A stretch of 64,000 nucleotides of DNA from positions 1 through 64,000 of the forward strand of contig CAYQNS010000002.1 in NCBI GenBank assembly GCA_964418755.1. Direction: 5' to 3'. Both the position numbers and the translations under genes were made by a program. Positions 1-8,138 of the stretch are shown here, in pieces. The notes beneath the pieces are model-generated. The model saw only the letters and a program-made list of their open reading frames with translations, was not told where the DNA came from and made no database searches. Every line of letters starts with the position of its first letter. The first letter of the stretch is position 1. The DNA comes from 4572-123 sp964418755. Its GTDB lineage: Bacteria; Desulfobacterota; Desulfobacteria; Desulfobacterales; 4572-123.

Positions 1-113
1 TGGCCAAATACAACCAGTTGATCCGAATCGAAGAAGAACTCGGGGCCGCGGCTACATTCGCCGGCGATATTTTTGTCGCAGATGCCGAATCCATAGAGCC
101 GGATGAAAAGTAA
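1..113 (+). CDS. C-terminal end of an unrecognised protein (partial)
   Basis: An open frame enters from the left edge (first full codon at base 3) and stops with TAA at 111-113. The 36 visible residues start AKYNQLIRIEEEL and end with an acidic tail, IEPDEK. I do not recognise the family. The stop overlaps the start of the next gene by 11 bases, which suggests one transcript. The first base is missing, so it is also possible that the visible TGG is the end of an ATG, giving a very short complete protein; a longer protein cut by the window edge is more likely. Confidence 0.5.
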   Translation, partial: AKYNQLIRIEEELGAAATFAGDIFVADAESIEPDEK

Positions 114-951
114 CGATTTGCAAATGGCGGTTTTTAATGTAAAAAAAATGGCCCTTGCCTTCGCAACTCTGGGGGCGCTGTTGTTTCAGGTCACACCTGT
201 TGCCCGGGCCTATGTGTTGCCCGGGCCGCACATACTGGAACTGATGACGCAGAATCTTGACCGCTCAAAGGGCGTAAGGATTGATCAAAGCATCATTTTT
301 TATGAACAAGGACCGGGGAACAGTACTATTACGGCAAAGGAAACCCTGTATTATAATTTTCATGGTGATTTCAGGTCCGACATCATCGGGTCTGACACCC
401 CGCGCATTCATGTCGTGGCCGGGGATAATGTAATGACCATGGTCAACGGCCGTGTCGTTGACGACCCTGAAGACCTGTTTGAACAATATAAGGATATTTT
501 TCTGTATAAGGCCCGAATTCTGGTCCAGGACAAGCTGGCTACTCTCGGTGTGGATGTGCATGTCTCCAGCCTGGGACGATTTCAGGATAAAATTTTTTTT
601 GTTATAGGAGCCCGATATCCGGATGAATCAATTTCCCAGGTCTGGATCGACAGGGAAAATTTTCGACCGGTCCGCTGGCTGATATTTGACAGAAATCCGT
701 TGAATCCGGAAAGTTTTCTGGATGTGCATTATGAGCAATGGCAAAAAAGCGGGGGACTCTGGTATCCACGGCAGATCCGATTTTTTCGGGAGGATATTCT
801 ATTACGGAAAATCCGGGTAGACCGAATACGTGTTGTAGACGGACTGCCGGCCAGCCTTTTTAATATCAGGCAGTTGAAAAAATCTTTATTGGATGATCAT
901 TCTCGGAAATCGATCATGGATGATACACAAGGCGCCGGTGGGTTGCAGTAG
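103..951 (+). CDS. Secreted LolA/outer-membrane-lipoprotein-sorting-like protein
   Basis: A 282-residue protein. Residues about 10-36 form an export signal: basic residues, a hydrophobic run (MALAFATLGALLFQV) and an ARA-type cleavage site before YVLPGPH, so the mature protein is probably periplasmic. The body is rich in beta strands, with segments such as SQVWIDRENFRPVRW and VHYEQWQKSGGLWYPRQI. This alternation of a modelled lipid-like sheet and a WYP motif is typical of LolA or LolB-like and DUF4292 folds, where a half-barrel binds acyl chains. The assignment rests on that pattern only. It overlaps the preceding stop and precedes pyrG by about 90 bases with a large inverted repeat between. 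Downstream ATGs at 127 and 148 lack a ribosome site, so 103 is kept. Confidence 0.6.
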   Translation: MKSNDLQMAVFNVKKMALAFATLGALLFQVTPVARAYVLPGPHILELMTQNLDRSKGVRIDQSIIFYEQGPGNSTITAKETLYYNFHGDFRSDIIGSDTPRIHVVAGDNVMTMVNGRVVDDPEDLFEQYKDIFLYKARILVQDKLATLGVDVHVSSLGRFQDKIFFVIGARYPDESISQVWIDRENFRPVRWLIFDRNPLNPESFLDVHYEQWQKSGGLWYPRQIRFFREDILLRKIRVDRIRVVDGLPASLFNIRQLKKSLLDDHSRKSIMDDTQGAGGLQ

Positions 952-970
952 ACAGCTAAAACAGTTAATT

Positions 971-1012
971 AATCATTGATGAATTCAACGTTTTACGAAT
1001 TCATCAATGATT
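971..1012. other. Perfect 16-bp inverted repeat before pyrG
   Basis: The arms AATCATTGATGAATTC (971-986) and GAATTCATCAATGATT (997-1012) are exact reverse complements around a 10-base loop. No T-run follows, so it is not a classical intrinsic terminator. It may be a transcript-stabilising hairpin, a terminator for the upstream gene, or a dyad operator for pyrG, whose ATG lies 31 bases downstream. Confidence 0.6.
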
Positions 1013-1043
1013 CGAGTAAATGTTAAATAGCAATGGAGTAAAT

Positions 1044-2702
1044 ATGGCGGAAAACACGAAATATATATTTGTCACCGGCGGCGTCCTTTCCTCTCTTGGC
1101 AAAGGGCTTGCATCTGCGGCAATCGGTGCCCTTCTGGAAAGCCGGGGACTTACGGTAACCATCCAGAAACTGGATCCCTACATCAATGTCGATCCGGGCA
1201 CCATGAACCCCTTTCAGCACGGAGAGGTGTTTGTCACCGATGACGGTGCTGAAACCGATCTTGACCTGGGACATTATGAGCGGTTTACCAATGCCAGATT
1301 GGGCCGGGACAATAACTTTACCAGCGGTAAAATATATGATTCGGTGATTCGCAAGGAACGTCGGGGCGATTACCTTGGCGGTACGGTCCAAGTTATTCCG
1401 CACATTACCGATGAAATAAAAAACAGCATTCGCATGGTGGCCGATGGGGTGGACGTTGTCATCGTAGAAATCGGCGGCACCATCGGTGATATCGAAAGTC
1501 TGCCTTTCCTGGAAGCGATCCGGCAGTTCAAGACGGACGCCGGCAAGGGGAATGTAATCTATATTCACCTGACGCTGGTGCCTTACATTCCTACGGCAAG
1601 GGAGGTCAAAACCAAACCTACCCAGCACAGTGTCAAGGAACTGCGCAGCATCGGCATTCAGCCGGATATTTTACTCTGCCGCACGACCCAGCTTCTTTCC
1701 CCGGAGATTAAAGCCAAAATTTCCCTGTTCTGCAATGTCAGCAAGAATGCGGTGATCACTGCCAAAGATGTGGACTGTATCTACGAAGTGCCGTTGATGT
1801 TCCATAAGGAAGGACTGGATGATCAAATCGTTGACCTGTTAAACATCTGGACCCGGACACCCCACCTGGAAGACTGGGAAGAGGTGGTCAGGGGTATTCG
1901 GGAGCCTGAAGAAACGGTCTCTATTGCCATCGTAGGGAAATATGTCGATCTCACCGAATCCTACAAGAGTCTGAATGAAGCTTTATATCATGCCGGTATT
2001 CCCAACCATTGTCAGGTAAAGCTATCCTTTATTGATTCGGAAACCGTTGATGCGGATACCTGCGCCACGCTCCTGAAGGATGCGGACGGCATTCTGGTGC
2101 CCGGCGGCTTCGGCTCCAGGGGAATCGAAGGCAAAATCTGTGCGGCGGGCTATGCACGGGAAAACAGGGTTCCCTATTTCGGCATCTGCCTGGGAATGCA
2201 GATTGCCGTGATCGAATTTGCCAGATATTTGGCGGGAATGGACAATGCCAACAGCTGTGAATTCGACCTTGAAACACCGTTTCCGGTGATTTATCTAATG
2301 CTTGAATGGTATAACGAACAGACCGGCCGGGTGGAAAAAAGAGATGACCATTCCGAAAAAGGGGCCAGTATGCGCCTGGGTGCCTATCCCTGCCGGCTGG
2401 AACCTGATACTCTGGCCTATGAGGCTTATCAAAACGACATAATTTCCGAGCGACACCGTCACCGGTATGAATTCAACAATAAATATAAAGACCGTTTACA
2501 AAAAAACGGCCTGGTGATCAGCGGAACATCCCCGGACAAGGAACTGGTAGAGATTGTTGAACTTAAGGACCATCCCTGGTTTTTAGGATGCCAGTTTCAC
2601 CCCGAATTCAAATCAAGACCGCGGACGTCCCATCCCCTGTTTGCCTCTTTCATAAAGGCAGCCCTGGCGTATTCAAAATCCGGAAAGGGCACAGCGAAAT
2701 AA
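1044..2702 (+). CDS. pyrG: CTP synthase
   Basis: This 552-residue enzyme makes CTP from UTP, ATP and glutamine in the cytoplasm, the last step of pyrimidine nucleotide synthesis. The N-terminal amidoligase domain opens with KYIFVTGGVLSSLGKG and carries the DPYINVDPGTMNPFQHGEVF substrate loop. The C-terminal class I glutamine amidotransferase domain has the nucleophile in YFGICLGMQ (Cys382) and the His-Glu pair in QFHPEFKSRP near the end. The length fits the family (E. coli 545). The start at 1044 is chosen over an in-frame ATG at 1020 because GGAG lies seven bases upstream and the family begins just before KYIFVTGG. It stands alone between a hairpin and a convergent gene. Confidence 0.97.
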   Translation: MAENTKYIFVTGGVLSSLGKGLASAAIGALLESRGLTVTIQKLDPYINVDPGTMNPFQHGEVFVTDDGAETDLDLGHYERFTNARLGRDNNFTSGKIYDSVIRKERRGDYLGGTVQVIPHITDEIKNSIRMVADGVDVVIVEIGGTIGDIESLPFLEAIRQFKTDAGKGNVIYIHLTLVPYIPTAREVKTKPTQHSVKELRSIGIQPDILLCRTTQLLSPEIKAKISLFCNVSKNAVITAKDVDCIYEVPLMFHKEGLDDQIVDLLNIWTRTPHLEDWEEVVRGIREPEETVSIAIVGKYVDLTESYKSLNEALYHAGIPNHCQVKLSFIDSETVDADTCATLLKDADGILVPGGFGSRGIEGKICAAGYARENRVPYFGICLGMQIAVIEFARYLAGMDNANSCEFDLETPFPVIYLMLEWYNEQTGRVEKRDDHSEKGASMRLGAYPCRLEPDTLAYEAYQNDIISERHRHRYEFNNKYKDRLQKNGLVISGTSPDKELVEIVELKDHPWFLGCQFHPEFKSRPRTSHPLFASFIKAALAYSKSGKGTAK

Positions 2703-2735
2703 CAGTGAAACTTGAAACATCCGTTCTGTGATTTG

Positions 2736-2760
2736 CCACGGAGGCCCAGAGAACACAGAG
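2736..2760 (+). repeat. Copy of a CCACGGAGGCnCAGAG-type dispersed repeat
   Basis: The text CCACGGAGG..CAGAG..CACAGAG in the gap after pyrG resembles 5180-5204 (CCGCAGAGGCACCAAGG..) and, on the other strand, 13929-13954. Similar purine-rich text (ACGGAGAAAACCCGC, AACCTGCAAATGAAGG) continues to about 2825. It is intergenic in each copy and codes for nothing recognisable. Confidence 0.5.
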
Positions 2761-2837
2761 AGTGCATTTTCTGTTTCATTGGCCACGGAGAAAACCCGCA
2801 ACCCGCAACCTGCAAATGAAGGCTTCCGGAAAAATCA

Positions 2838-3284
2838 TCAATTATATTCCAACCGAATTTTTTCATCAGCCATGGTCGGCTCAATAATTTCTTTCCACTC
2901 GGGACCATTCCAGGTTCCGAGCTGATCGTGTATGGTAAGATATTTTTCGGGTATGGGGTGTGTACCGTAAACCACCTCTATATGATACCGAGCTTGAATA
3001 AAATCACGAAAATAGGTAATGTAAGGACAGGGCGGATACCCCACCACCAGGCCGGTGGCCAGATGGATTACCGTGGCGCCGTTGGCCATCATTTCATCCA
3101 CCGCATATTCAATGTTTCCTCCGGGGCACCCATCGCAGGAGGTATACCCCACAGCTTCAACGGCCTTATCCTTGTACCGGCTGAAGGCACCTTCCCTGTT
3201 GCGCAATGATCTAAAGCATTTTCCCCCGGCACACCTGCGATATCGGTCGCAGATAATAATACCGATTTTGATGGGCTCTTCCAT
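2838..3284 (-). CDS. CGGC domain-containing protein
   Basis: A 148-residue cytoplasmic protein of the CGGC (DUF1847-like) family, which is thought to bind metal and has no established reaction. Visible features are the N-terminal strand IKIGIIICDRYRRCAGGKCFRSL with three cysteines, the central VGYTSCDGCPGG, and ATGLVVGYPPCPYI near residue 92; the spaced Cys and Pro residues are the family signature. The ATG at 3284 is preceded by GGAGAAATT, so the upstream in-frame extension to 3347 is rejected. It converges with pyrG. The next gene on the same strand ends at 3528, with a 243-base AT-rich gap, so it is probably transcribed on its own. Confidence 0.75.
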   Translation of the reverse strand: MEEPIKIGIIICDRYRRCAGGKCFRSLRNREGAFSRYKDKAVEAVGYTSCDGCPGGNIEYAVDEMMANGATVIHLATGLVVGYPPCPYITYFRDFIQARYHIEVVYGTHPIPEKYLTIHDQLGTWNGPEWKEIIEPTMADEKIRLEYN

Positions 3285-3527
3285 AATTTCTCCTGTTGTA
3301 AATAAGTTGACGGCAAAATGCCATTTGCCCGCGAATACTATTGCCATATGAAACGGTATGCAATTAAAATTTTAAATTTTTGAAAATCATATTGAAAAAT
3401 TAAAAAATTCCGCATTCCTGACTATGCGGGATCAAACCATTGGATTGTGATATTGATTTCAATTCTTTGTTTTTTCAACCGTGAACCGATAAGTGTAAAC
3501 CGTGAACGGTGAACGGTTACGTGTGTT

Positions 3528-3977
3528 TTAAATCAAACCGTCAATAGTATATGCGTCCAGGTGATTGGGATCGGCATGTCTGGCGGATATGATTTTATCG
3601 CGTACTGAAATGCCGGCCTGGTGGACCGTGTCCGGATTACCTGAAACAAGCGGATGCCACCATTTGAGATCTTTTCCTTCAGCCAGCAGACGGTAGGCGC
3701 AAGTGACCGGGAGCCAGTCAATGGCCCTGGCCTTTTCCGGCGTCAGGAACAGGCATTCGGGGGCCAGGGCTGCCCGTTTTTCATAAACAGAGCAGCGACA
3801 GGCCACGATATCCAGAAACCGGCAGGCCACGCTCGTGTAGAAAACCTCGCCGGTGTCCTCATCTTCCAGTTTTTCCAGACAGCAGCGGCCGCACCCGTCA
3901 CACAAAGATTCCCATTGCCGGGCCGTCATCTCTTCCATGGATTTTGTTTTCCAAAATTCTTTTTTATGATTTATCAT
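3528..3977 (-). CDS. ycgN: YcgN-family (UPF0260) cysteine-cluster protein
   Basis: A 149-residue protein of the UPF0260/zinc- or iron-chelating CxxCxxCC class. The cluster is CDGCGRCCLEK (residues about 27-37), followed by further cysteines in VACRFLDIVACRCSVYEKR, the C-R-C-x-Y-E spacing typical of this family. Its conserved end is GISVRDKIISARHADPNHLDAY. The reaction is unknown. It overlaps the end of dinB by 14 bases, so the two are probably co-transcribed and coupled. A second Met at residue 14 is a possible alternative start; neither has a good ribosome site. Confidence 0.85.
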   Translation of the reverse strand: MINHKKEFWKTKSMEEMTARQWESLCDGCGRCCLEKLEDEDTGEVFYTSVACRFLDIVACRCSVYEKRAALAPECLFLTPEKARAIDWLPVTCAYRLLAEGKDLKWWHPLVSGNPDTVHQAGISVRDKIISARHADPNHLDAYTIDGLI

Positions 3978-5124
3978 GTAAGCTGGCTTTTTTTACTGTA
4001 TTTTTACCGAATTTCTTTCCGATGGAATCCACGGCCTTGTCTACTTTTTCCCAATTGGAATCTGAACTTTCACGCTTTTTGAAAAGATCCATCTGTACGG
4101 CGCCCCGTTTTTTGCCAAGGCCCGATGCGCCCACACCGATTAACCTGATCCGGGTGGTCAAAGGATAGGCCGCCAGCAGTTTTACAGCCGTTTTATAAAT
4201 GATTTCGGAAGAGTGGGTGGGGGCCGCCAGGGTAACGCTACGCGTAAACTGCCTGAAATCAGCGTGCTTGATTTTAAGCGTAATGGTTTTCGCTCTGAAC
4301 GCCAGTTTCCTGAGCTGCCTGCCTACGTCTTCGGAATGTCTCAAAACATGCAGCAGCAGCTTGGTTTTGTCTGCTGTATCCACGGCAAGGGTCGTTTCGC
4401 TGCTCACCGATTTGGCCCGGGAAAAAGGCGTTACCCGGGAATTATCCCGACACAGGGAAAGATCTCTCAAGTGGTGCCCGAATTTACCGAACTTTTTTAG
4501 CAGCATTTCATCAGAATAGTTGCGCACATCCCCTAATGATTTGATCCCAATTTTTTTTAAATGCTGCAGCGTTTTTTTCCCCACCCCCGGCACTTTTTCG
4601 ATGGGCAGCGTTTCGACAAACATCATGGCATTTTCCGGCCTTATAAACGTCAGGCCGCCGGGTTTATCCAAATCCGATGCAATCTTGGCCAAAAATTTAC
4701 ACGGTGCAATCCCAACCGAACAGGTGAGATTCACGGTATCGAGAACTTTTGCCTTGATCTGCCGTGCCGTCTCTTCCGGCGAACCGTACAACCGCCGGCA
4801 CCCGGAAATATCCAGGTAAGCCTCATCTATGGATACCGGCTCCACCAGCGGCGTAAACTCCCGCAGCAGATCCATGATGATGACGGACAGCTCCTTGTAG
4901 CGTCTTTTGCGAGGCCGGATAATAATGCCCTGCGGGCATTTTTTCCGGGCCATGAACATGGGCATGGCCGAATGCACACCGAACCTGCGCGCTTCATAGC
5001 TGGCCGTGGCCACCACACCCCGTCCCGAAGGGCTTCCGATCATAACGCACTGCCCTTTCAGTTCGGGATTATCCAGTTGCTCAACCGCGGCAAAAAAAGC
5101 ATCCATGTCAATGTGGATAATCAT
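3964..5124 (-). CDS. dinB: DNA polymerase IV (Y family)
   Basis: A 386-residue error-prone translesion polymerase. Catalytic residues are visible as the first Asp in MIIHIDMDAFFAAVEQ and the SIDEAYLD motif near residue 100 (Asp and Glu holding two metals). SYEARRFGVHSAMP is the palm and finger signature, and the helix-hairpin-helix VPGVGKKTLQHLKKIGI follows near 180. The little-finger domain fills the remainder, and a beta-clamp binding peptide, QMDLF, lies near residue 346. A tail of about 35 residues follows the clamp motif. No LexA-like box was identified upstream. It is followed by ycgN with a 14-base overlap. Confidence 0.95.
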   Translation of the reverse strand: MIIHIDMDAFFAAVEQLDNPELKGQCVMIGSPSGRGVVATASYEARRFGVHSAMPMFMARKKCPQGIIIRPRKRRYKELSVIIMDLLREFTPLVEPVSIDEAYLDISGCRRLYGSPEETARQIKAKVLDTVNLTCSVGIAPCKFLAKIASDLDKPGGLTFIRPENAMMFVETLPIEKVPGVGKKTLQHLKKIGIKSLGDVRNYSDEMLLKKFGKFGHHLRDLSLCRDNSRVTPFSRAKSVSSETTLAVDTADKTKLLLHVLRHSEDVGRQLRKLAFRAKTITLKIKHADFRQFTRSVTLAAPTHSSEIIYKTAVKLLAAYPLTTRIRLIGVGASGLGKKRGAVQMDLFKKRESSDSNWEKVDKAVDSIGKKFGKNTVKKASLHDKS

Positions 5125-5169
5125 GATCTACACTGCCCGAACAAAAAATCCTTTTCAGATACATAAAAC

Positions 5170-5303
5170 AAAAAAATAGCCGCAGAGGCACCAAGGGCGC
5201 AGAGAATTTTTCATAATTAAAAAAATACTATCAATAAAAAAGTCAGTTTAGGGCAAAAGATACTTCGCATCAAGAAATGTATTCAAGGTGCAGCTATTTT
5301 TTT
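5170..5303. repeat. 134-bp stretch bounded by 15-base inverted ends
   Basis: AAAAAAATAGCCGCA (5170-5184) and TGCAGCTATTTTTTT (5289-5303) match as inverted repeats at 14 of 15 positions. The interior holds a CCGCAGAGGCACC-type repeat (5180-5204) and AT-rich text. The right end overlaps the trpA stop by two bases. It could be a long stem with a T-run serving as the trp operon terminator on the minus strand, or a miniature element; no target duplication was seen. Confidence 0.4.
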
Positions 5304-6105
5304 AAGAAAAATTTATTGTCGCGGCTTTATAGACTTTGACTTTTTTCGCAAGCAGAAGGTCAAGGTCGGCATCATCGAGATTTTCCTCGATCAGCCGCTC
5401 AAAAGCACTGCCGATAACCACGCCGTCGGCAAGTGCAGCCACAGCGGCTACATCCTCAGCCGTTGAAATGCCAAATCCCACGCAGATAGGAAGGCGGGTA
5501 CAAAGACGCAATTGGCGCATATTTTCCCTGATATCCCCCGTGTCAAGCCCGTCGCTGCCGGTCACGCCGGTTTTGGAAACCAGATACAAAAATCCTTTTG
5601 CAAATTCGGCAATATATTTCATTCGCTCAACGGGCGTAGTCGGCGCCACCAGACGAATCAGATCAAAATCATAACCCTGATTTTGCGAAGTCATTTCATC
5701 CGACTCTTCCGGTGGCAGGTCCACCAGCAGAACCCCGTCGGCGCCGGCACCCACCGCATCATGATAAAATTTTTCCACGCCATAGGCATGGATGGGGTTA
5801 TAATAACTAAAAAGAATAATCGGAATAGGGGTTTGCTTCCGTATTATAGCCGTCATCTCCAGAACTTTGCCGATATTTACCCCCTGAGCCAGTGCCCGGG
5901 CCGAGGAACGCTGAATCACCGGACCGTCGGCAGTGGGATCGGAAAAAGGGATACCAAGTTCCAGGATGTCCAGCCCGGACTTACACATGCCTGTAATGAT
6001 CCGCTCTGAAGTAGCAATGTCCGGATCACCCGCCGTTACAAAGCCCACCAGCCCGGCCTCTTTGTTTTGTTTCAGTCTTTTAAAAGTTTCTTCGATGCGA
6101 TTCAT
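5302..6105 (-). CDS. trpA: Tryptophan synthase alpha subunit
   Basis: A 267-residue TIM-barrel subunit that cleaves indole-3-glycerol phosphate and passes indole to TrpB through a tunnel. The signature ILELGIPFSDPTADGPVIQ near residue 45 carries the catalytic Glu (ELG) and Asp (SDPTADGP). VLLVDLPPEES and LVAPTTPVERM follow in barrel order, and phosphate-binding glycines lie in ICVGFGISTAEDV and DGVVIGSAF. It is the last gene of the trp operon, 38 bases after trpB. The gene ends inside a T-rich inverted repeat that could terminate the operon. Confidence 0.97.
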   Translation of the reverse strand: MNRIEETFKRLKQNKEAGLVGFVTAGDPDIATSERIITGMCKSGLDILELGIPFSDPTADGPVIQRSSARALAQGVNIGKVLEMTAIIRKQTPIPIILFSYYNPIHAYGVEKFYHDAVGAGADGVLLVDLPPEESDEMTSQNQGYDFDLIRLVAPTTPVERMKYIAEFAKGFLYLVSKTGVTGSDGLDTGDIRENMRQLRLCTRLPICVGFGISTAEDVAAVAALADGVVIGSAFERLIEENLDDADLDLLLAKKVKVYKAATINFS

Positions 6106-6143
6106 TTCTTTACGTTTCCTTGGTTTAAAAGTTTGTCGGGTGC

Positions 6144-7355
6144 TTAAATATCCAAATTGGCAAACACAATATCCAGGTCCTTGTCGCCCCGACCGGAAAG
6201 ATTCACCACGATAATATCTTTTTCAGATCGCCCGCGGGCGGCCTGCATGGCATAGGCAAGGGCATGTGAACTTTCCAGGGCAGGGATAATGCCTTCCAGG
6301 GAACACAGGGCCTGGAACGCTTCAAGGGCTGTAGCATCGTCTATGGCCTCATAGCGCACGCGGCCACAGTCCTTTAAAAGGGCGTGCTCCGGGCCGACCC
6401 CGGGATAGTCCAGACCGGCTGAAATCGAATGGGCTTCCAGAATCTGGCCGTCGGCATCCTGAAGCACATATGATTTTGAACCGTGCAGCACACCCACCGA
6501 TCCCTGCCCCAGGGTGGCGGCGTGCTTGCCGCTTGAAATGCCTCTGCCGGCCGCTTCGATGCCCACCATGTTTACGTCATCTTCCATAAAGGCATGAAAA
6601 AGTCCCATGGCGTTGCTGCCGCCCCCGACACAGGCGATGAGCATATCCGGCAGGCGCCCACCGGCTTCAAGGATCTGCTGTCTGGCCTCGATGCCGATGA
6701 TTTTCTGAAAATCACGCACCATCATGGGGTAGGGGTGAGGGCCAGCCACCGAGCCGATCACATAGAATGTGTTTTCGATCTCACCGACCCAGCCGCGCAT
6801 GGCTTCATTCATGGCGTCTTTCAGTGTGGCGGTGCCTGAAAAAACCGGAACAATTTCCGCCCCCAGAAGCTTCATCCTCCGGACATTGGGGGCCTGGCGG
6901 AGGATATCTTCCTGGCCCATGAAGATACAGCACTGCATCCCGAACAGGGCCGCAGTGGTCGCAGTGGCCACACCATGCTGCCCCGCACCGGTTTCCGCGA
7001 TCAGTCTTTTTTTGCCCATCCAGCGGGCCAGCAATCCCTGGCCCAGGGTATTGTTGATTTTATGGGCTCCGGTGTGGGCCAAATCCTCTCTTTTAAGAAA
7101 TATGGCCGCCCCCTTAAGATCGGTACTCAACCTTTGGGCATGATACAGCGGGGTGGGACGTCCGGCATAGTTTCGCAACAGGTATGCCAACTCCTCTTGA
7201 AAGGCCGGGTCAGGAGATATTTTTTCATATGCCTGCTCCAGTTCCAGAATGGCCGGCATCAGGGTTTCCCCTACATAACGCCCTCCGTATGGTCCGAAAT
7301 GGCCCTTGAAATCCGGTCTTTGATCTGTGGTAAACTCTGTTTTGATTGGTTGCAT
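6144..7355 (-). CDS. trpB: Tryptophan synthase beta subunit
   Basis: A 403-residue PLP enzyme that condenses indole with serine. The PLP lysine is in AHTGAHKINNTLGQ near residue 90, the family motif AETGAGQHGVATAT follows, and the cofactor phosphate loop is CVGGGSNAMGLF near 235. The start is placed at 7355 because GGAG lies about nine bases upstream and because TGATG joins the trpF stop to this ATG, the usual coupling arrangement. An ATG at 7370 inside trpF is possible but has no ribosome site. It is a canonical TrpB1-type chain, encoded beside trpA. Confidence 0.97.
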   Translation of the reverse strand: MQPIKTEFTTDQRPDFKGHFGPYGGRYVGETLMPAILELEQAYEKISPDPAFQEELAYLLRNYAGRPTPLYHAQRLSTDLKGAAIFLKREDLAHTGAHKINNTLGQGLLARWMGKKRLIAETGAGQHGVATATTAALFGMQCCIFMGQEDILRQAPNVRRMKLLGAEIVPVFSGTATLKDAMNEAMRGWVGEIENTFYVIGSVAGPHPYPMMVRDFQKIIGIEARQQILEAGGRLPDMLIACVGGGSNAMGLFHAFMEDDVNMVGIEAAGRGISSGKHAATLGQGSVGVLHGSKSYVLQDADGQILEAHSISAGLDYPGVGPEHALLKDCGRVRYEAIDDATALEAFQALCSLEGIIPALESSHALAYAMQAARGRSEKDIIVVNLSGRGDKDLDIVFANLDI

Positions 7356-8041
7356 CAGAAAATTCTCCATTGTTTTTTCTTTGTACGGCAGCGAGCCGCT
7401 TGAATTAAAAATTCCCTGACCCGGTCAAGGTCCTTACAACCGGGACTCGATTCAACTCCCGAGCTGACATCCAGAGCCCATGCCCCGGATTGTTCAGCCG
7501 CCTGCATGACGTTTTCAGGCGTAAGTCCCCCGGCCACGATCAGGGGAAAATTTTTGTCCAGTCCGGCCGCGGCCCGCCAGTTCCATTCTATAGCATTGCC
7601 ACCGGGAAGTTTCCCCCGGCGACCTTCCACCAGAAATGCCGCGGCCGGATATCCGGCCGCATTTTCCAGGGAGGGATAACCGTCGATCCACAGGGCCTTT
7701 ATCACCAGCAATCCTTCCGCAGCAAGGCGCGATGCAAGCTGGGGTGATTCACGGCCATGAAGCTGAATTGCCTGAAGGCGGCAATGTTTGACCCTACCCA
7801 TAATCCGGGAAAAGGATTCATCCACAAACACCCCCACTGACCGGACATGCCGCGGCAGGGCCAGGCAGATGGCCCGGGCCTGGTCATCTTCTACATACCG
7901 GGGACTGGCCGGGAAGAACACACACCCCACGGCCGCCGCCCCCAGTGCGGCACAGGCCTTTGCTTCTTCCACGCGGGTCAGACCGCAGATCTTGACCTGG
8001 GGGGTATCCATGTTGTTTGTTGGGTTATGATCGATGTTCAT
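7355..8041 (-). CDS. trpF: Phosphoribosylanthranilate isomerase
   Basis: A 228-residue TIM-barrel isomerase for step three of tryptophan synthesis. VKICGLTRVEEA carries the catalytic Cys at the end of the first strand. SVGVFVDESF, AIQLHGRES and the Asp in ALDVSSGVESSPGCKD (general acid and phosphate site) follow in order. The first ten residues, MNIDHNPTNN, are an unstructured extension; the ATG at 8041 has AAAGGA seven bases upstream. The stop shares a base with the trpB start. Ninety-seven bases with a GTGGGC palindrome separate it from trpC. Confidence 0.95.
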   Translation of the reverse strand: MNIDHNPTNNMDTPQVKICGLTRVEEAKACAALGAAAVGCVFFPASPRYVEDDQARAICLALPRHVRSVGVFVDESFSRIMGRVKHCRLQAIQLHGRESPQLASRLAAEGLLVIKALWIDGYPSLENAAGYPAAAFLVEGRRGKLPGGNAIEWNWRAAAGLDKNFPLIVAGGLTPENVMQAAEQSGAWALDVSSGVESSPGCKDLDRVREFLIQAARCRTKKKQWRIF

Positions 8042-8099
8042 CAGGAATCCTTTGTTCTCAAGGGTGCGATTTCTATTTTACGGCATGGCACTCAAACAT

Positions 8100-8123
8100 C
8101 GTAGGGTGGGCTCTGCCCACCAA
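8100..8123. repeat. GTAGGGTGGGC..GCCCACC palindromic dispersed repeat
   Basis: CGTAGGGTGGGC-TCT-GCCCACCAA forms a 7-bp perfect stem (GGTGGGC with GCCCACC) with a three-base loop. Nearly identical copies with TGT loops lie at 27621-27643 and 49593-49616. The right-hand flank AATAGAtAgAATACCTTCA is also shared with the second copy. It sits in the trpC-trpF gap. Confidence 0.7.
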
Positions 8124-8138
8124 ATAGATAGAATACCT

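Noticed and set aside
1023..1628. A 201-codon minus-strand ORF inside pyrG, and many similar antisense frames elsewhere
   Set aside because: They are mirror frames of well-identified genes, with no ribosome site or family resemblance.
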